64,000 nucleotides of DNA, taken from Bog-756 sp963730685 (GTDB lineage: Bacteria; Actinomycetota; Acidimicrobiia; Acidimicrobiales; RAAP-2). The position numbers and the translations under genes were made by a program. Below are positions 32,211 to 41,904 of the stretch, piece after piece. Location: NCBI GenBank assembly GCA_963730685.1, contig CAVSSP010000003.1, positions 186,001 to 250,000 on the forward strand. The letters are read 5' to 3'. How positions within the stretch are numbered: the stretch's first letter is position 1; every line of letters starts with the position of its first letter. Under the pieces are notes generated by a model. That model had not been told where the DNA came from. It saw only the letters and a program-made list of their open reading frames with translations, and did no database searches.

Positions 32211-33362
32211 GTGAAGTTCCGTTGTGAGCGTGACTCCTTGGTGGAGGTGCTGAGCATCGCCGGTCGTGCCGTCAGCACGCGGAATTCGGTGTCGATGGCC
32301 CTCGCGGGCGTACGGATCGAAGCGTCGGGTAATCGGCTGGCGGTCCTGGGTACCGACCTCGATCTCACCGTCCATGTGTCGACCGAGGCGATCGGCATCA
32401 CCGATGGGGTCTGCGTGGCCCCCGCCAAGCTCCTGGCCGATATCGTCCGCTCGCTCGAGCCGGGGGCGGTCACGATCGAATCCGAGGGCGAGAAGATAGA
32501 GATCGGCGCGGCGCGGTCGCGGTTCAGTCTCCGCACGTTTCCGGTCGAGGATTTTCCTAGCCTTCCCGAACCTCCCGCGCCCGCGACGTTCCTTCCCGCC
32601 GCCATCCTGTCGGGAGCCCTGCGCCAGGTGGTGCGAGCGGCATCGAGTGACGACGCCCGCCCGCTACTCACCGGCGTGCTCATTGCTGCCGAGGCCGACG
32701 GAGTGCGACTGGTGGCGACGGACTCCTACCGGCTCGCACTCCGTGACATCGTCGGCAGTGATGCACTGGCCGATGGTGCGCAGATCCTGGTACCGGCCCG
32801 TGCCCTCTCCGAACTCCAGAAGCTGCCCGCACTGGGGATGACGGCGAAGGAGCACCCGACAGCCGACGGCGAACCGGACGGTGAGGGTGCCCCGATGATC
32901 GGGCTGTCGGTGGGGGAGCACGACGTCACCTTCACCGCCGGAGGGGTGCAGGTCAGCACCCGGCTGCTCGACGGCAGCTATCCCGACTATCGCCAACTGA
33001 TTCCAGCCGAGTACCCCAACCGCCTCCACGTAGGCAAGGACTCGCTCCTGGACGCGCTCCGACGGGTGCGGTTGCTCGTGCGCGACAACACCACACCGGT
33101 GCGCCTGGCCATGCGGGGCGGAGGAGTGGACCTGACCGTCGTCTCCCAGGAGGTGGGCGACGCCAGCGAGACCGTGGACGCCGACTTCGAGGGAACCGAC
33201 CTGACGATCGCGTTCAATCCGACATACCTGATCGACGGGGTCGAAGCCGTGTCGGGAGACGAAGTCCTCCTCGAGACCGTGGACGCGACCAAACCAGCCA
33301 CCGTGCGCGCCGCCGAAGAGGTCAATTTCCGCTACCTCCTGATGCCGGTGCGGGTCTCCTAG
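32211..33362 (+). CDS. dnaN: DNA polymerase III beta clamp
   Basis: Ring-shaped processivity clamp, 383 aa, with three clamp domains: N-terminal KFRCERDSLVEVLSIAGRAVS with NRLAVLGTDLDLTV, middle LRQVVRAASSDDARPLLTGV and VRLVATDSYRLAL, and C-terminal LLDGSYPDYRQLIPAEYPN ending VNFRYLLMPVRVS. GTG start with AAAGGA nine bases upstream. Follows the putative origin and precedes recF by 22 bases. Confidence 0.96.
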   Translation: MKFRCERDSLVEVLSIAGRAVSTRNSVSMALAGVRIEASGNRLAVLGTDLDLTVHVSTEAIGITDGVCVAPAKLLADIVRSLEPGAVTIESEGEKIEIGAARSRFSLRTFPVEDFPSLPEPPAPATFLPAAILSGALRQVVRAASSDDARPLLTGVLIAAEADGVRLVATDSYRLALRDIVGSDALADGAQILVPARALSELQKLPALGMTAKEHPTADGEPDGEGAPMIGLSVGEHDVTFTAGGVQVSTRLLDGSYPDYRQLIPAEYPNRLHVGKDSLLDALRRVRLLVRDNTTPVRLAMRGGGVDLTVVSQEVGDASETVDADFEGTDLTIAFNPTYLIDGVEAVSGDEVLLETVDATKPATVRAAEEVNFRYLLMPVRVS

Positions 33363-33384
33363 GTCCATCCCGACCGACGTCGTC

Positions 33385-34494
33385 GTGCACCTCGTCTCCA
33401 TCGCCATCACCGATTTCCGGAACCTCGTCCAGGTCGAGATGGCCCCCGATGCCGCCGGGACCACGGTGATCACCGGGGTCAACGGAGCCGGGAAGACGAG
33501 CGTCCTCGAGGCCGTCGACTATCTGGCGTCCCTGCAGTCGTTCCGCGGATCGCCCAGAGAGGCCATGGTGCGCCGGGGTTGCGACCGGTCGATCATCCGG
33601 GCCGAGACGCTGGTGGACGGTCGTCCCCTCACCATCGAGGCGGAGATCTCCGCCACCGGACGGTCCCGGACCATGGTGAACAGGCAGGTCGTCCGGCGTC
33701 GGGGGGACCTCCATCAGGCGCTGCGGACCACGGTGTTCTCGCCCGAGGACATCGGTGTCGTACGGGCCGGCCCCACCGAGCGCCGGCGGTTTCTCGACCA
33801 GACGTCGGCGGTCATCGACCCCAAGGCGGGCCGGGCCGCCGAAGACGTGGAAAAGGTCCTGCGCCAGAGGGGTGCCCTCCTCCGCAACAACAGGCGGATC
33901 ACGGCTGAGGTGGCCGCCACCTTGGATGTCTGGGACGTGCGACTCGACGAGTGTGGCACCGCCCTGGTCGAGTCCCGTGAAACCCTCGTCGATCAACTCG
34001 CTCCCCTCGCCACCGATCACTACTCCCGTCTGGCAGGCCGCGACTCCGTCGTGGCGCTGGTCTACCGGCGGTCGTGGGAAGGCGGGCTGTTGGGAGCCCT
34101 CACCGAGTCGAGGGCCAAGGACCTCGAGCGTGGCGTCTCGCTGGTCGGCCCCCACCGCGACGAGCTGGAGATCTGGCTTGACGGCCTCCCCAGTCGGACA
34201 CACGCCTCCCAGGGCGAGCAGCGGTCCCTGGCCCTCTCCCTGCAACTGGCGGCCCATGAGTTGGCCAGTGAGCGCCTGGGGTCGGCGCCGCTGCTCCTCC
34301 TCGACGACGTCTTCTCCGAATTGGACCCGTTTCGGTCGAAGGCGCTGCTCGCCGGACTCCCACCCGGCCAGACGCTCTTGACCACCGCACTGCCCGCCCC
34401 GCCGGAGGTGTCGGCGGCCAAGATCTACGTGATGGGCCCGACGGGATCGACGGCGCCGTCCGAGGCCCCAGGGTCGGACCGGCGGTCGGGATGA
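33385..34494 (+). CDS. recF: DNA replication and repair protein RecF
   Basis: SMC-like ATPase that helps load RecA at gaps. The 369-aa protein has ITDFRNLVQVEM at the N-terminus, Walker A TGVNGAGKTSVLEAV near residue 35, the ABC-type signature SQGEQRSLALSLQLA near 275, and Walker B PLLLLDDVFSELD near 310. GTG start at 33385. The end overlaps the next gene by four bases (ATGA). Confidence 0.93.
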   Translation: MHLVSIAITDFRNLVQVEMAPDAAGTTVITGVNGAGKTSVLEAVDYLASLQSFRGSPREAMVRRGCDRSIIRAETLVDGRPLTIEAEISATGRSRTMVNRQVVRRRGDLHQALRTTVFSPEDIGVVRAGPTERRRFLDQTSAVIDPKAGRAAEDVEKVLRQRGALLRNNRRITAEVAATLDVWDVRLDECGTALVESRETLVDQLAPLATDHYSRLAGRDSVVALVYRRSWEGGLLGALTESRAKDLERGVSLVGPHRDELEIWLDGLPSRTHASQGEQRSLALSLQLAAHELASERLGSAPLLLLDDVFSELDPFRSKALLAGLPPGQTLLTTALPAPPEVSAAKIYVMGPTGSTAPSEAPGSDRRSG

Positions 34495-34811
34495 CCACCT
34501 GGCGTCCCGACGAGGAGGGCCCCGGCCCGCGTCCGGTCAACGCGTCGCTCGACGCAGTCTCCCGGCGCCTCGGGATGAAGGACGCCAGGGGTCTGGGCGG
34601 ACTGTTCGCCCACTGGGAGGAGTTGGTCGGTCCGGGGATCGCGGCGCACGTGAAGCCGGTGCGAGTCGACGCAGAATCCCTGGTGGTGAGCGTGGACCAC
34701 CCGGCCTGGGCCACCCAGGTCCGGCAATTGGGGGACGATCTCCTCGATCGGGTGGCCGAGGAGATCGGCGTGGTCCGGCCGGCCCGGCTGGAGATCCGAG
34801 TCCGCCGCTGA
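34491..34811 (+). CDS. dciA: DciA-like protein (DUF721), probable helicase loader
   Basis: DUF721 protein of 106 aa. DciA family proteins replace DnaC/DnaI as DnaB loaders in most bacteria, including actinobacteria. Visible family features are LGGLFAHWEELVGPGIAAHV, with the Trp-centred core, and VSVDHPAWATQVRQLGDDL ending in RLEIRVRR. It overlaps recF by four bases and precedes gyrB, the usual actinobacterial place. Confidence 0.85.
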   Translation: MTTWRPDEEGPGPRPVNASLDAVSRRLGMKDARGLGGLFAHWEELVGPGIAAHVKPVRVDAESLVVSVDHPAWATQVRQLGDDLLDRVAEEIGVVRPARLEIRVRR

Positions 34812-34861
34812 ATCCCATGCTCACCGTCCGGGTATCGGTCTGATAGGTCACACCTGAGGGC

Positions 34862-34867
34862 TACACT
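34862..34867 (+). promoter_or_regulatory. gyrB -10 box (TACACT)
   Basis: TACACT lies six bases before a TTG (34874) in the gyrB frame and 114 bases before the preferred GTG. It either drives a leadered gyrB message or a leaderless longer form. Confidence 0.45.
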
Positions 34868-34981
34868 GGAGCATTGGAATCAGGGGACCGCGGTCGCCTT
34901 CGGAGTGCGCTCGGCGCACAGGAGGAAACACCGGTTGCGCTGGCTCCCGATCAGTCAAACGATGTTGGAAAGGGCGCGCCT

Positions 34982-36932
34982 GTGGCGCTGAAAACCGAGG
35001 ACGAGCGCAACGTGGCAGCGACCACGTATGACGCCGACAGCATTACGGTTCTGGAGGGCCTCGACCCGGTACGCAAGCGGCCGGGCATGTACATCGGATC
35101 CACCGGACCGACCGGTCTGCACCACCTGGTGTGGGAGGTCGTCGACAACTCCGTGGACGAGGCGATGGCCGGCTACTGCACCCGGATCGACGTGGCTCTC
35201 CTCGCCGACGGCGGTGTGAGGGTGATCGACAACGGTCGCGGCATCCCCACCGGCATGCACAAGAACTACAAGGACCGCACCGCGGCCGAAGTCGTCCTCA
35301 CCGTGCTCCATGCCGGCGGGAAGTTCGGCGAGGGCGGCGGCTACAAGGTGTCCGGCGGCCTGCACGGCGTCGGTGTCTCGGTGGTCAACGCCCTGTCGAC
35401 CCGGCTGCGGCTCGAGATCGACAGCGACGGCGACCATCACGTGATGGAGTTCGAGGACGGTGGAAAGCCGACCGGCAAGCTCGAGGTGACCGGACCCGCG
35501 CCCCACGGCCGGACCGGCACGACGGTGAGCTTCTGGCCGGATCCGACCATCTTCGAGGAGATCGAGTTCCGGGCCCAGACCGTCGTCGAGCGCCTGCAGG
35601 TGATGGCGTTTCTCAACAAGGGCCTGGAGATCCACTTCGTCGACGAGCGCCCCGGCGCCAAGCCGCCGCAGACCTTCAAGTACAAGGACGGCATCGTCGA
35701 CTACGTCCGCCACCTCAACGCCTCCAAGGAGGCCCTGTTCCGAAAGGTCGGCTCCTTCGAGCAGAAAGAGGACACGATGGAGGTCGAGATCGCCCTCCAG
35801 TGGAACACCGGCTTCTACGAGAGCATCCACTCCTTCGCCAACGGCATCTCGACGATCGACGGCGGAATGCACGAGGAGGGCTTCAAGAAGGCGCTCACCA
35901 ACGTGACCAACAAGTACGCCCGGGCCAAGGGCACGTTGAAGGAGAAGGACGACAACCTGCTCGGGGAGGACATTCGCGAGGGGTTGACCGCGATCATCTC
36001 GGTTCGGCTCCAGGACCCCCAGTTCGAGGGGCAGACCAAGGCCAAGCTGGGCAATGTTCCGGTGCGGTCCCTGGTCGAGCGGGCGATGAACGAACGACTG
36101 ACCGACTGGTTCGAGGAGAACCCCCGCGAGGCCAACCAGATCCTGCAAAAGGGCCTCCTGGCCGCCCGCGCCCGGGTTGCCGCCCGATCGGCGCGCGACC
36201 TGACGAGGCGCAAGTCGGCTCTGGACGGCGCCGGTCTGCCGGGCAAGCTGGTGGACTGCTCGTCGAGGGATCCGCGGGAGAGCGAACTGTTCATCGTGGA
36301 GGGAAACTCGGCGGGCGGCTCAGCCAAGGATGCCGCGCAACCCCCGGACCCAGGCCATCCTCCCGATCAGGGGGAAGATCCTCAACGTCGAGCGGGCCCG
36401 CATCGACAAGATGCTCAAGAACACGGAGATCCAGGCGCTGATCTCGGCCATCGGCGCCGGTCTGGCCGACGATTTCGACGTGACCAAGGCCCGATACCAC
36501 AAGATCATCATCCTCGCCGACGCCGACGTGGACGGCTCCCACATCCGAACCCTGCTGCTCACCTTCTTCTTCCGGCAGATGAAGCCCTTGGTGGAGGGCG
36601 GATTCGTCTACGTCGCCCAGCCGCCGCTCTACTCGACCGAGGTGGGCAAGGAGAAGGTGTACCTGAAGGACGATTCGGCCAGGGCCGCCTTCCTCGAGGA
36701 GCACCCGAACCACACCAAGGAGTTCCAGCGGCTGAAGGGCCTCGGTGAGATGGACTATGCCGAGCTGCGGGAGACGACGATGGATCCGGGGAAGCGGTCG
36801 CTGCTTCAGATCGCCGTGGAGCAGGCCGCCATCGCCGATGAGGTCTGTTCGGTATTGATGGGTGAGGACGTCGAGCTCCGGCGGACATTCATCCAGACCA
36901 ATGCCAAAGACGTGCGCTTCCTCGACATCTGA
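34982..36932 (+). CDS. gyrB: DNA gyrase subunit B (frame broken)
   Basis: ATPase subunit of gyrase, which introduces negative supercoils. The GHKL ATPase has EVVDNSVDEAMAG, VIDNGRGIPTGMH and GGLHGVGVSVVNALS. The transducer and TOPRIM domains follow with ELFIVEGNSAGGSA, ILADADVDGSHIRTLLLTFF and the C-terminal QTNAKDVRFLDI. One extra base near 36333, in the stretch just after GGSAKD, moves the rest to another frame (RNPRTQAILPIRGKILNVE). Removing it gives 649 aa, the usual size. GTG 34982 follows GAAAGGG; TTG 34874 in frame is possible for a longer leaderless form. Confidence 0.93.
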
Positions 36933-37003
36933 GGTGGCGCCGGTCATCCGGGCCGGAAGCGGACGGGTCCGTAAGAGTGCAGTGACAAAGGTAGGAAGAC
37001 GGA

Positions 37004-39490
37004 ATGCCAGGACGTGACAGCGACGGTCGGTCCCCATCGGACACCGACGAGGACGTATCGGGGTTCATCGAACCCATCGAGATCCAAGAGGAGATGGAGC
37101 GCTCGTTCCTCGAGTACTCGATGTCGGTCATCGTCTCGCGGGCCCTCCCCGACGTGCGCGACGGGCTGAAGCCCGTGCACCGTCGCATCCTCTACTCCAT
37201 GTACGACCAACGGCTGCTACCCGACCGCCCGCGTAACAAGTGCGCCAAGGTGGTCGGCGACGTGATGGGGTCCTACCATCCGCATGGCGACTCGTCGATC
37301 TACGAGGCGTTGGCCCGGATGGTGCAGGAGTTCTCCATGCGCCATCCCCTCGTCGACGGCCACGGCAACTTCGGGGGAACCGGCCCGGACGAGGGTCCGG
37401 CGGCCATGCGCTACACCGAGTGCCGGCTCGGCTCGTTGGCCCTGGAGCTCATGAGCGGCATCGACCAGGAGACGGTCGACTTCGTCCCCAACTACGACGC
37501 CACGTCGGAAGAGCCGACCGTCCTGCCCGCCAGGTTCCCGAACATCCTGGTCAACGGCTCGCAGGGCATCGCGGTAGGCATGGCCACCAATATCCCGCCC
37601 CACAACCTCGGGGAGGTGATCGACGCCACCGTCCACCTGCTCGAACACCCTGACGCCACCGCTGACGACCTGATGGAGTTCGTCAAAGGTCCCGACTTTC
37701 CGACCGGGGCGCTGATCCTGGGGCGCCAGGGCATCCTCGACGCCATCCGCACCGGCAGGGGATCGATCAAGCTGCGGGCCGTGGCGGAGATCGAGGAGGG
37801 TCGTGCCGGCGAGACGCGCATCGTCGTCTCGGAGATGCCCTACCAGGCGTCGATCGCGTCGGTGTCGAAGAAGATCGAGGACCTGGTTCGTGCCGGTGAC
37901 CTCGACGGGATCGCCGAGGCCCAGGATGACTCGTCGGGCGGCAAGACCCGTCTCGTCATCCGACTCAAGCGTGACGCCAACGCCAACGTGGTCCTCAACA
38001 ACCTGTTCAAGCAGACGCCGATGCAGACGACGTTCAGCGTCAATGCGGTGGCCCTGGTCGACGGGGTGCCCCGCACGCTGAACCTGGCCCAGATCCTGAC
38101 CCACTACGTCGCCCACCAGGTCGAGGTGGTCACCCGACGGTCGCAATTCCTGCTGGACAAGGCCCGGGCCCGCGCCCACGTGGTCGAGGGCCTCCTCAAG
38201 GCCATCGACATGCTGGATCAGGTCATTGCTGCCATCCGTGGCTCGGACGACCGTCCGGCTGCCCTCGAGGCCTTGTGTGCCGCGCCGTTCGAGTTCTCCG
38301 AGGAGCAGGCCAACCACATCCTCGACATGACCTTGTCTCGACTGACCCGGCTGGGCAGGTCGAACCTCGAAGAGGAGCTGGCCAAGCTGCTCGAAGAGAT
38401 CGCCGAGCTCGAGTCGATCCTGGCGGATCCGGTCAAACTCCGCGGGGTCATCGCCTCGGAGTTGGGGGAGATCAGGGAAAAGTTCGCCAACGAGCGCCGA
38501 ACGGTGATCACCCATGATCCGGGTGACATGAACGTCGAGGATCTCGTGGACGACGAGGAGCTCGTCGTGACGATGAGCCGGGCCGGATACATCAAGGCGG
38601 TGTCGGCCGATGCGTTCCGGACCCAGGGCCGCGGTGGTCGGGGAGTGCAGGGAGCCAAGCTGAAGGAAGAGGACCTCATCGACGACGTGGTCCACACCTC
38701 CTCCCACGCCCACCTGCTCCTGTTCTCGAACAGGGGACGCGTATTCCGTCTGCGGGCGCTCGAAATACCGATGAAGGAGAGGACGGCTCGAGGGACCGCC
38801 ATCGTCAACCTCCTTCCGCTGGCACCGAACGAGGTGATCCAGGCGATCGTCGGGACCCGCGACTTCTCCGCCGACAATTACCTGGTGTTCTCCACCAAGT
38901 TGGGGCAGATCAAGAAGACGTCGTTCAGCGAGTACGACAAATCGAGGCGCGAAGGCTTCATCGCCATCAACCTGCGTGAGGGCGACGAGCTGGTGAGGGT
39001 GGTGGAGACCCACGGCGACGACGACATCTTCCTGGTGACCCAGTCGGGCATGACCATCCGCTTCTCCGAGCAGGACGTCCGGGCCATGGGCCGCGACGCC
39101 GCCGGGGTCCGGGGTATCCGGTTGAAGGCCGGCGACCAGGTGGTCTCCTGCGATGTGGCCCGCGACGAAGCGGACATCCTCCTGGTCACCGATGCCGGTT
39201 ACGGGAAGCGGACGAAGGTCGAGCGATTCAATCGCCAGGCTCGCGGCGGGCAGGGGGTCCGGGGCATCCGCCTCACCGCCAAGCGTGGACGCGTCGTGGC
39301 GGCCTTCATGGCCGGGCTGGAAGACGAGATCCTGCTCATCTCCACGTCCGGCGTGGTCATTCGGACGGCGGTCCGTGAGATTGCCTCACAGGGCAGGGAC
39401 GCCACCGGAGTGAGGGTGATGAACCTCGACGGGGGTGATGCGGTGGCGGCGGTGGCACCGGTGGCCGGAGAGGTGTCGGAGCCGGCCTGA
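37004..39490 (+). CDS. gyrA: DNA gyrase subunit A
   Basis: DNA-cleaving subunit of gyrase, 828 aa. The winged-helix head has LEYSMSVIVSRALPDVRDGL, KPVHRRILYSM, and the quinolone-pocket region HPHGDSSIYEALARMVQ, with Ser and Glu at the two resistance positions. The catalytic Tyr is in AAMRYTECRL. The C-terminal domain has six blades with the GyrA-box variant QGRGGRGVQG near residue 545. SD-like AAAGGTAG precedes the ATG. It follows gyrB by 71 bases and precedes tRNA-Ile. Confidence 0.96.
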   Translation: MPGRDSDGRSPSDTDEDVSGFIEPIEIQEEMERSFLEYSMSVIVSRALPDVRDGLKPVHRRILYSMYDQRLLPDRPRNKCAKVVGDVMGSYHPHGDSSIYEALARMVQEFSMRHPLVDGHGNFGGTGPDEGPAAMRYTECRLGSLALELMSGIDQETVDFVPNYDATSEEPTVLPARFPNILVNGSQGIAVGMATNIPPHNLGEVIDATVHLLEHPDATADDLMEFVKGPDFPTGALILGRQGILDAIRTGRGSIKLRAVAEIEEGRAGETRIVVSEMPYQASIASVSKKIEDLVRAGDLDGIAEAQDDSSGGKTRLVIRLKRDANANVVLNNLFKQTPMQTTFSVNAVALVDGVPRTLNLAQILTHYVAHQVEVVTRRSQFLLDKARARAHVVEGLLKAIDMLDQVIAAIRGSDDRPAALEALCAAPFEFSEEQANHILDMTLSRLTRLGRSNLEEELAKLLEEIAELESILADPVKLRGVIASELGEIREKFANERRTVITHDPGDMNVEDLVDDEELVVTMSRAGYIKAVSADAFRTQGRGGRGVQGAKLKEEDLIDDVVHTSSHAHLLLFSNRGRVFRLRALEIPMKERTARGTAIVNLLPLAPNEVIQAIVGTRDFSADNYLVFSTKLGQIKKTSFSEYDKSRREGFIAINLREGDELVRVVETHGDDDIFLVTQSGMTIRFSEQDVRAMGRDAAGVRGIRLKAGDQVVSCDVARDEADILLVTDAGYGKRTKVERFNRQARGGQGVRGIRLTAKRGRVVAAFMAGLEDEILLISTSGVVIRTAVREIASQGRDATGVRVMNLDGGDAVAAVAPVAGEVSEPA

Positions 39491-39551
39491 GCCTCGGCGA
39501 TGCCCCTCTCACCATGCCCGGACCGTGGTGTAGCGTCGAGCACCGGTTTAG

Positions 39552-39625
39552 GGGGCTATAGCTCAGTCGGTTAGAGCGCAGCACTGATAATGCTGAGGTC
39601 GCAAGTTCGATTCTTGCTAGCCCCA
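39552..39625 (+). tRNA. tRNA-Ile (GAT anticodon)
   Basis: 74-nt cloverleaf: acceptor GGGGCTA pairs with TAGCCCC, D-arm GCTC/GAGC, anticodon stem CAGCA/TGCTG with loop CTGATAA (anticodon GAT), T-arm GCAAG/CTTGC with TTCGATT loop. Discriminator A; CCA is not encoded. It lies 60 bases after gyrA, the standard actinobacterial place, but no tRNA-Ala follows. Confidence 0.97.
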
Positions 39626-40129
39626 CTCGAAATTCCCTGTCAGATGCAGTCCCGACGGGTGCAACACCGGATACCTGCGGGTGGCATGCGCGCCACGTGG
39701 GCTATCCAGGATGGCGCAGCTGCGCTCTGTGAACCGGCAGGCGGGATGATCTCGATTCTCACCTTCACCAGCGAGGAGACGCCCGAAGGCAGGAAAAAGT
39801 TCGCTGAGATGGCGGGTGTTCGCCGGCGATGAAAATCCAGCGTCGAATGGGCTGACGGATCTTCGGGCTCCGGGGACTGCCGGGCACACGCTGCGGGCCG
39901 CCGGCAGGTTGAACTCGGGTCGTTCGTGGGGCTGTGCTTGCCACGATCCCGGCATCGTTGAGTGCCCGTCGGCCAGAAAGTGCCAAACGGCGATGGCACC
40001 CATTAACTGGTGCTTGAACTGCCCATTTGGATCACCCGTCCATGTCGCTCGGTGGACTGTCGGCCGTGGTCTCCCCTTGTTGATGTCGCCACGGTGGGAG
40101 TAGCCTTTGGTTGCTGCGAGCAGCATGCA
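39626..40129. other. Intergenic stretch upstream of the riboswitch, no convincing gene
   Basis: About 500 bases after tRNA-Ile. Short frames exist, such as one reading GGMISILTFTSEETPEGRKKF (39739 onward), continuing with a frame change into FAGDENPASNGLTDL, but none matches a family I recognise. A TTGTTG/TAGCCT pair with 17-base spacing (40078-40106) is a possible promoter for the riboswitch transcript. Confidence 0.35.
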
Positions 40130-40211
40130 GTTGAAGACAAAGGCAAACCCTCTGTGAAGAGGGGACGCAAAACCAAGGGACTCCATGAGTTAGCCGGGCT
40201 GCCGAATCAAT
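40130..40211 (+). ncRNA. Cyclic di-GMP-I (GEMM) riboswitch
   Basis: The conserved GEMM-I elements occur in order: GACAAAGGCAAACC (40136-40149), a P1b stem CCTCT/AGAGG capped by a GTGA (GNRA) tetraloop, then GGACGCAAAACCAAGGGACT (40162-40181), a short hairpin, and TAGCCGGGCTGCCG (40191-40204), the tetraloop receptor side. UUGA/UCAA at the ends can close the outer helix. The 3' strand of that helix overlaps the left arm of a following hairpin (ATTGC-GCCC/GGGC-AAT at about 40209-40229), a plausible expression platform. The start codon of the controlled gene is 56 bases downstream. Confidence 0.9.
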
Positions 40212-40266
40212 TGCGCCCCTTCGGGCAATGTGTTGGGTTGTGCCCCGCGCTCGAGGGTGAGGGCCG

Positions 40267-41832
40267 ATGTATCGGGGCAGGGGCGCAGGACGGGCGGAGG
40301 GCAGCTTACGGAGACACCTGCTCGTACGGGCTGTCGTCATCGTTGCCGCCTCCCTGCTTGCGTTCGGCGGCATGACCGCCAGCCTCGGTCGATCGACCAT
40401 GCGGTCGACTGATGGGCACCAGCAACCTGTCGAACGCGGGTCGATGGCCAACAGGACGCCGCCACTCCCAACGGCGGGATCGGCCATCGGGACCCTCACC
40501 GCCGTCCGTGCGTCGAAACATCCCGTCGCTCCCACATCCACGACCACAACCACGACGGCCGCTCCTTCCGTGACGACAACGACGTCGTCGCGGGTCGCGC
40601 ACCCGGCTCCGACCACGACACTTCCCCGGGCACCGACGACCACAACCACGACGGCCGCTCCTTCCGTGACGACGACGACGTCGTCGCGGGTCACGCACCC
40701 GGCTCCGACCACGACGACCACGACGATGGTTCCCACCACCTCGACCCCGACCACACTGGCGGCGCCGGTCGGGGTCAAACCCGCTGGTACTCCCACGCCA
40801 ACCGGGGCCAGAGAATCGCCGGCTTCATCTCAGCCCGCGATTCAGCAACCCGACCAAGCGCCGCCGGCGCGGATCCCAGAGGTGCCGGCGCAGGGCCCCG
40901 CCGCCGCACCAACGCTTTCCTCGATCCCAGCCGACTGTTCGGCGGATGTGTCCGTGCCACTCACCGCCTACCTCGCCTCGTTGCCGGACGGCGCAGCGTT
41001 CACGTCACCGACCAATGCTTGCTATCAAGTCGACGAGGGCGTCACCATCTCCCATCCCTTGATCGTGAACGGCGGCACATGGGAGGACATGACCGACACG
41101 GGCACCGGCCCTCATCAGCCCTACCGGCCCATCATCGAGGTCCGCGAGGGGAACGACGTCACACTCGAGAATCTGACTGTCCAAGGGGCGAACACGACGC
41201 ACGGGTTCAAATCCGGCCGAGTTGGCGAGGCCGGTATCAAGATCCTCTCGTCCTCGCACGTGACCATCACCAATGTCCGGGCGTACAACACGTTCGGGGA
41301 CGGTTTGGAGATGGTCGCCGACTTCGGCAGAAAGTGGGAGCTGGGCGGACCCGTCAAGACCCCGGACAGCGATATCACCGTCAATGGATTCATTTCATTC
41401 CTCTCCGGACGGTGTGGCATGACGCCAGCTGAGGTCATCGACTCGACGTTCACCAACGTCCTCCTCGACAAGTCAGCCACGCGTTCCATCGACCTCGAGA
41501 GTGACCTCCGTGGCCAAGGGGCCGGTTGGCTGTTGTTCAACAATGTGATCGCGACGCGCGGCATCAACATGGTCGAGTATCTCGATGGCCCCATCAGCTT
41601 TCTCCACACCGCCATGGCGGGGCGCTTCTTCCTCACCGAATCGCAGGGGCAGCCGGTGACCTATACCGATGGGTCGTTCCTCTGTGAGCGGAGGGCTCCG
41701 GGGGGCTGTGTGACGGTGAAGGTCGGTGCCCTCGAGCTGTCAGGGACCACGCTCTCCTACCGTCCGGGCAATCAGCCAGTCACCGAGGTGGGCCTCCTGG
41801 CTTTTCCGGGTGCTCAGATCACCGGCTTCTGA
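40267..41832 (+). CDS. Exported or membrane-anchored right-handed beta-helix protein with Thr/Pro linker
   Basis: Extracytoplasmic protein of 521 aa, probably a surface-attached polysaccharide-binding or lyase-like protein; specific activity unknown. A basic N-terminus (RRHLLVRAVV) leads into a hydrophobic segment near residues 18-40 (signal anchor or signal peptide, no lipobox). Residues about 85-200 form a Thr/Pro/Ala-rich linker with two near-identical 27-residue blocks (APSVTTTTSSRV inside each). The C-terminal 300 residues have parallel beta-helix rungs: VTLENLTVQGANTTHGF, VTITNVRAYNTFGDGLEM, DITVNGFISFLSG, WLLFNNVIATRGINM. It is preceded by the c-di-GMP-I riboswitch, so second-messenger control is expected. 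GAGGG lies near the start. Confidence 0.72.
   Translation: MYRGRGAGRAEGSLRRHLLVRAVVIVAASLLAFGGMTASLGRSTMRSTDGHQQPVERGSMANRTPPLPTAGSAIGTLTAVRASKHPVAPTSTTTTTTAAPSVTTTTSSRVAHPAPTTTLPRAPTTTTTTAAPSVTTTTSSRVTHPAPTTTTTTMVPTTSTPTTLAAPVGVKPAGTPTPTGARESPASSQPAIQQPDQAPPARIPEVPAQGPAAAPTLSSIPADCSADVSVPLTAYLASLPDGAAFTSPTNACYQVDEGVTISHPLIVNGGTWEDMTDTGTGPHQPYRPIIEVREGNDVTLENLTVQGANTTHGFKSGRVGEAGIKILSSSHVTITNVRAYNTFGDGLEMVADFGRKWELGGPVKTPDSDITVNGFISFLSGRCGMTPAEVIDSTFTNVLLDKSATRSIDLESDLRGQGAGWLLFNNVIATRGINMVEYLDGPISFLHTAMAGRFFLTESQGQPVTYTDGSFLCERRAPGGCVTVKVGALELSGTTLSYRPGNQPVTEVGLLAFPGAQITGF
40541..40715. repeat. 79-bp direct repeat encoding the linker blocks
   Basis: Positions 40541-40619 and 40637-40715 are 79-base copies with 96-base period and two mismatches. 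They encode the duplicated Thr/Pro linker block. Confidence 0.85.
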
Positions 41833-41904
41833 GTAACCGGGGCGATGGCCAGTTGACGACCAACGACCGTTGGATCTCCGCCCGGCCGCCGGTGGGGCCG
41901 CGGA

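Noticed and set aside
34955..36148. 397-codon frame antisense to gyrB
   Set aside because: Shadow frame produced by codon bias of gyrB.
36300..36370. Programmed frameshift or intein in gyrB
   Set aside because: No slippery heptamer or inserted domain; a single extra base restores the standard sequence, like the other breaks.
37217..39013. Long open frame (598 codons) antisense to gyrA
   Set aside because: High-GC shadow of gyrA; its composition has no domain character and the opposite strand is a certain gene.
40032..40796. Val-rich minus-strand frame opposite the Thr linker
   Set aside because: Complement of ACC/ACG Thr codons gives Val runs; it also covers the riboswitch on the wrong strand.
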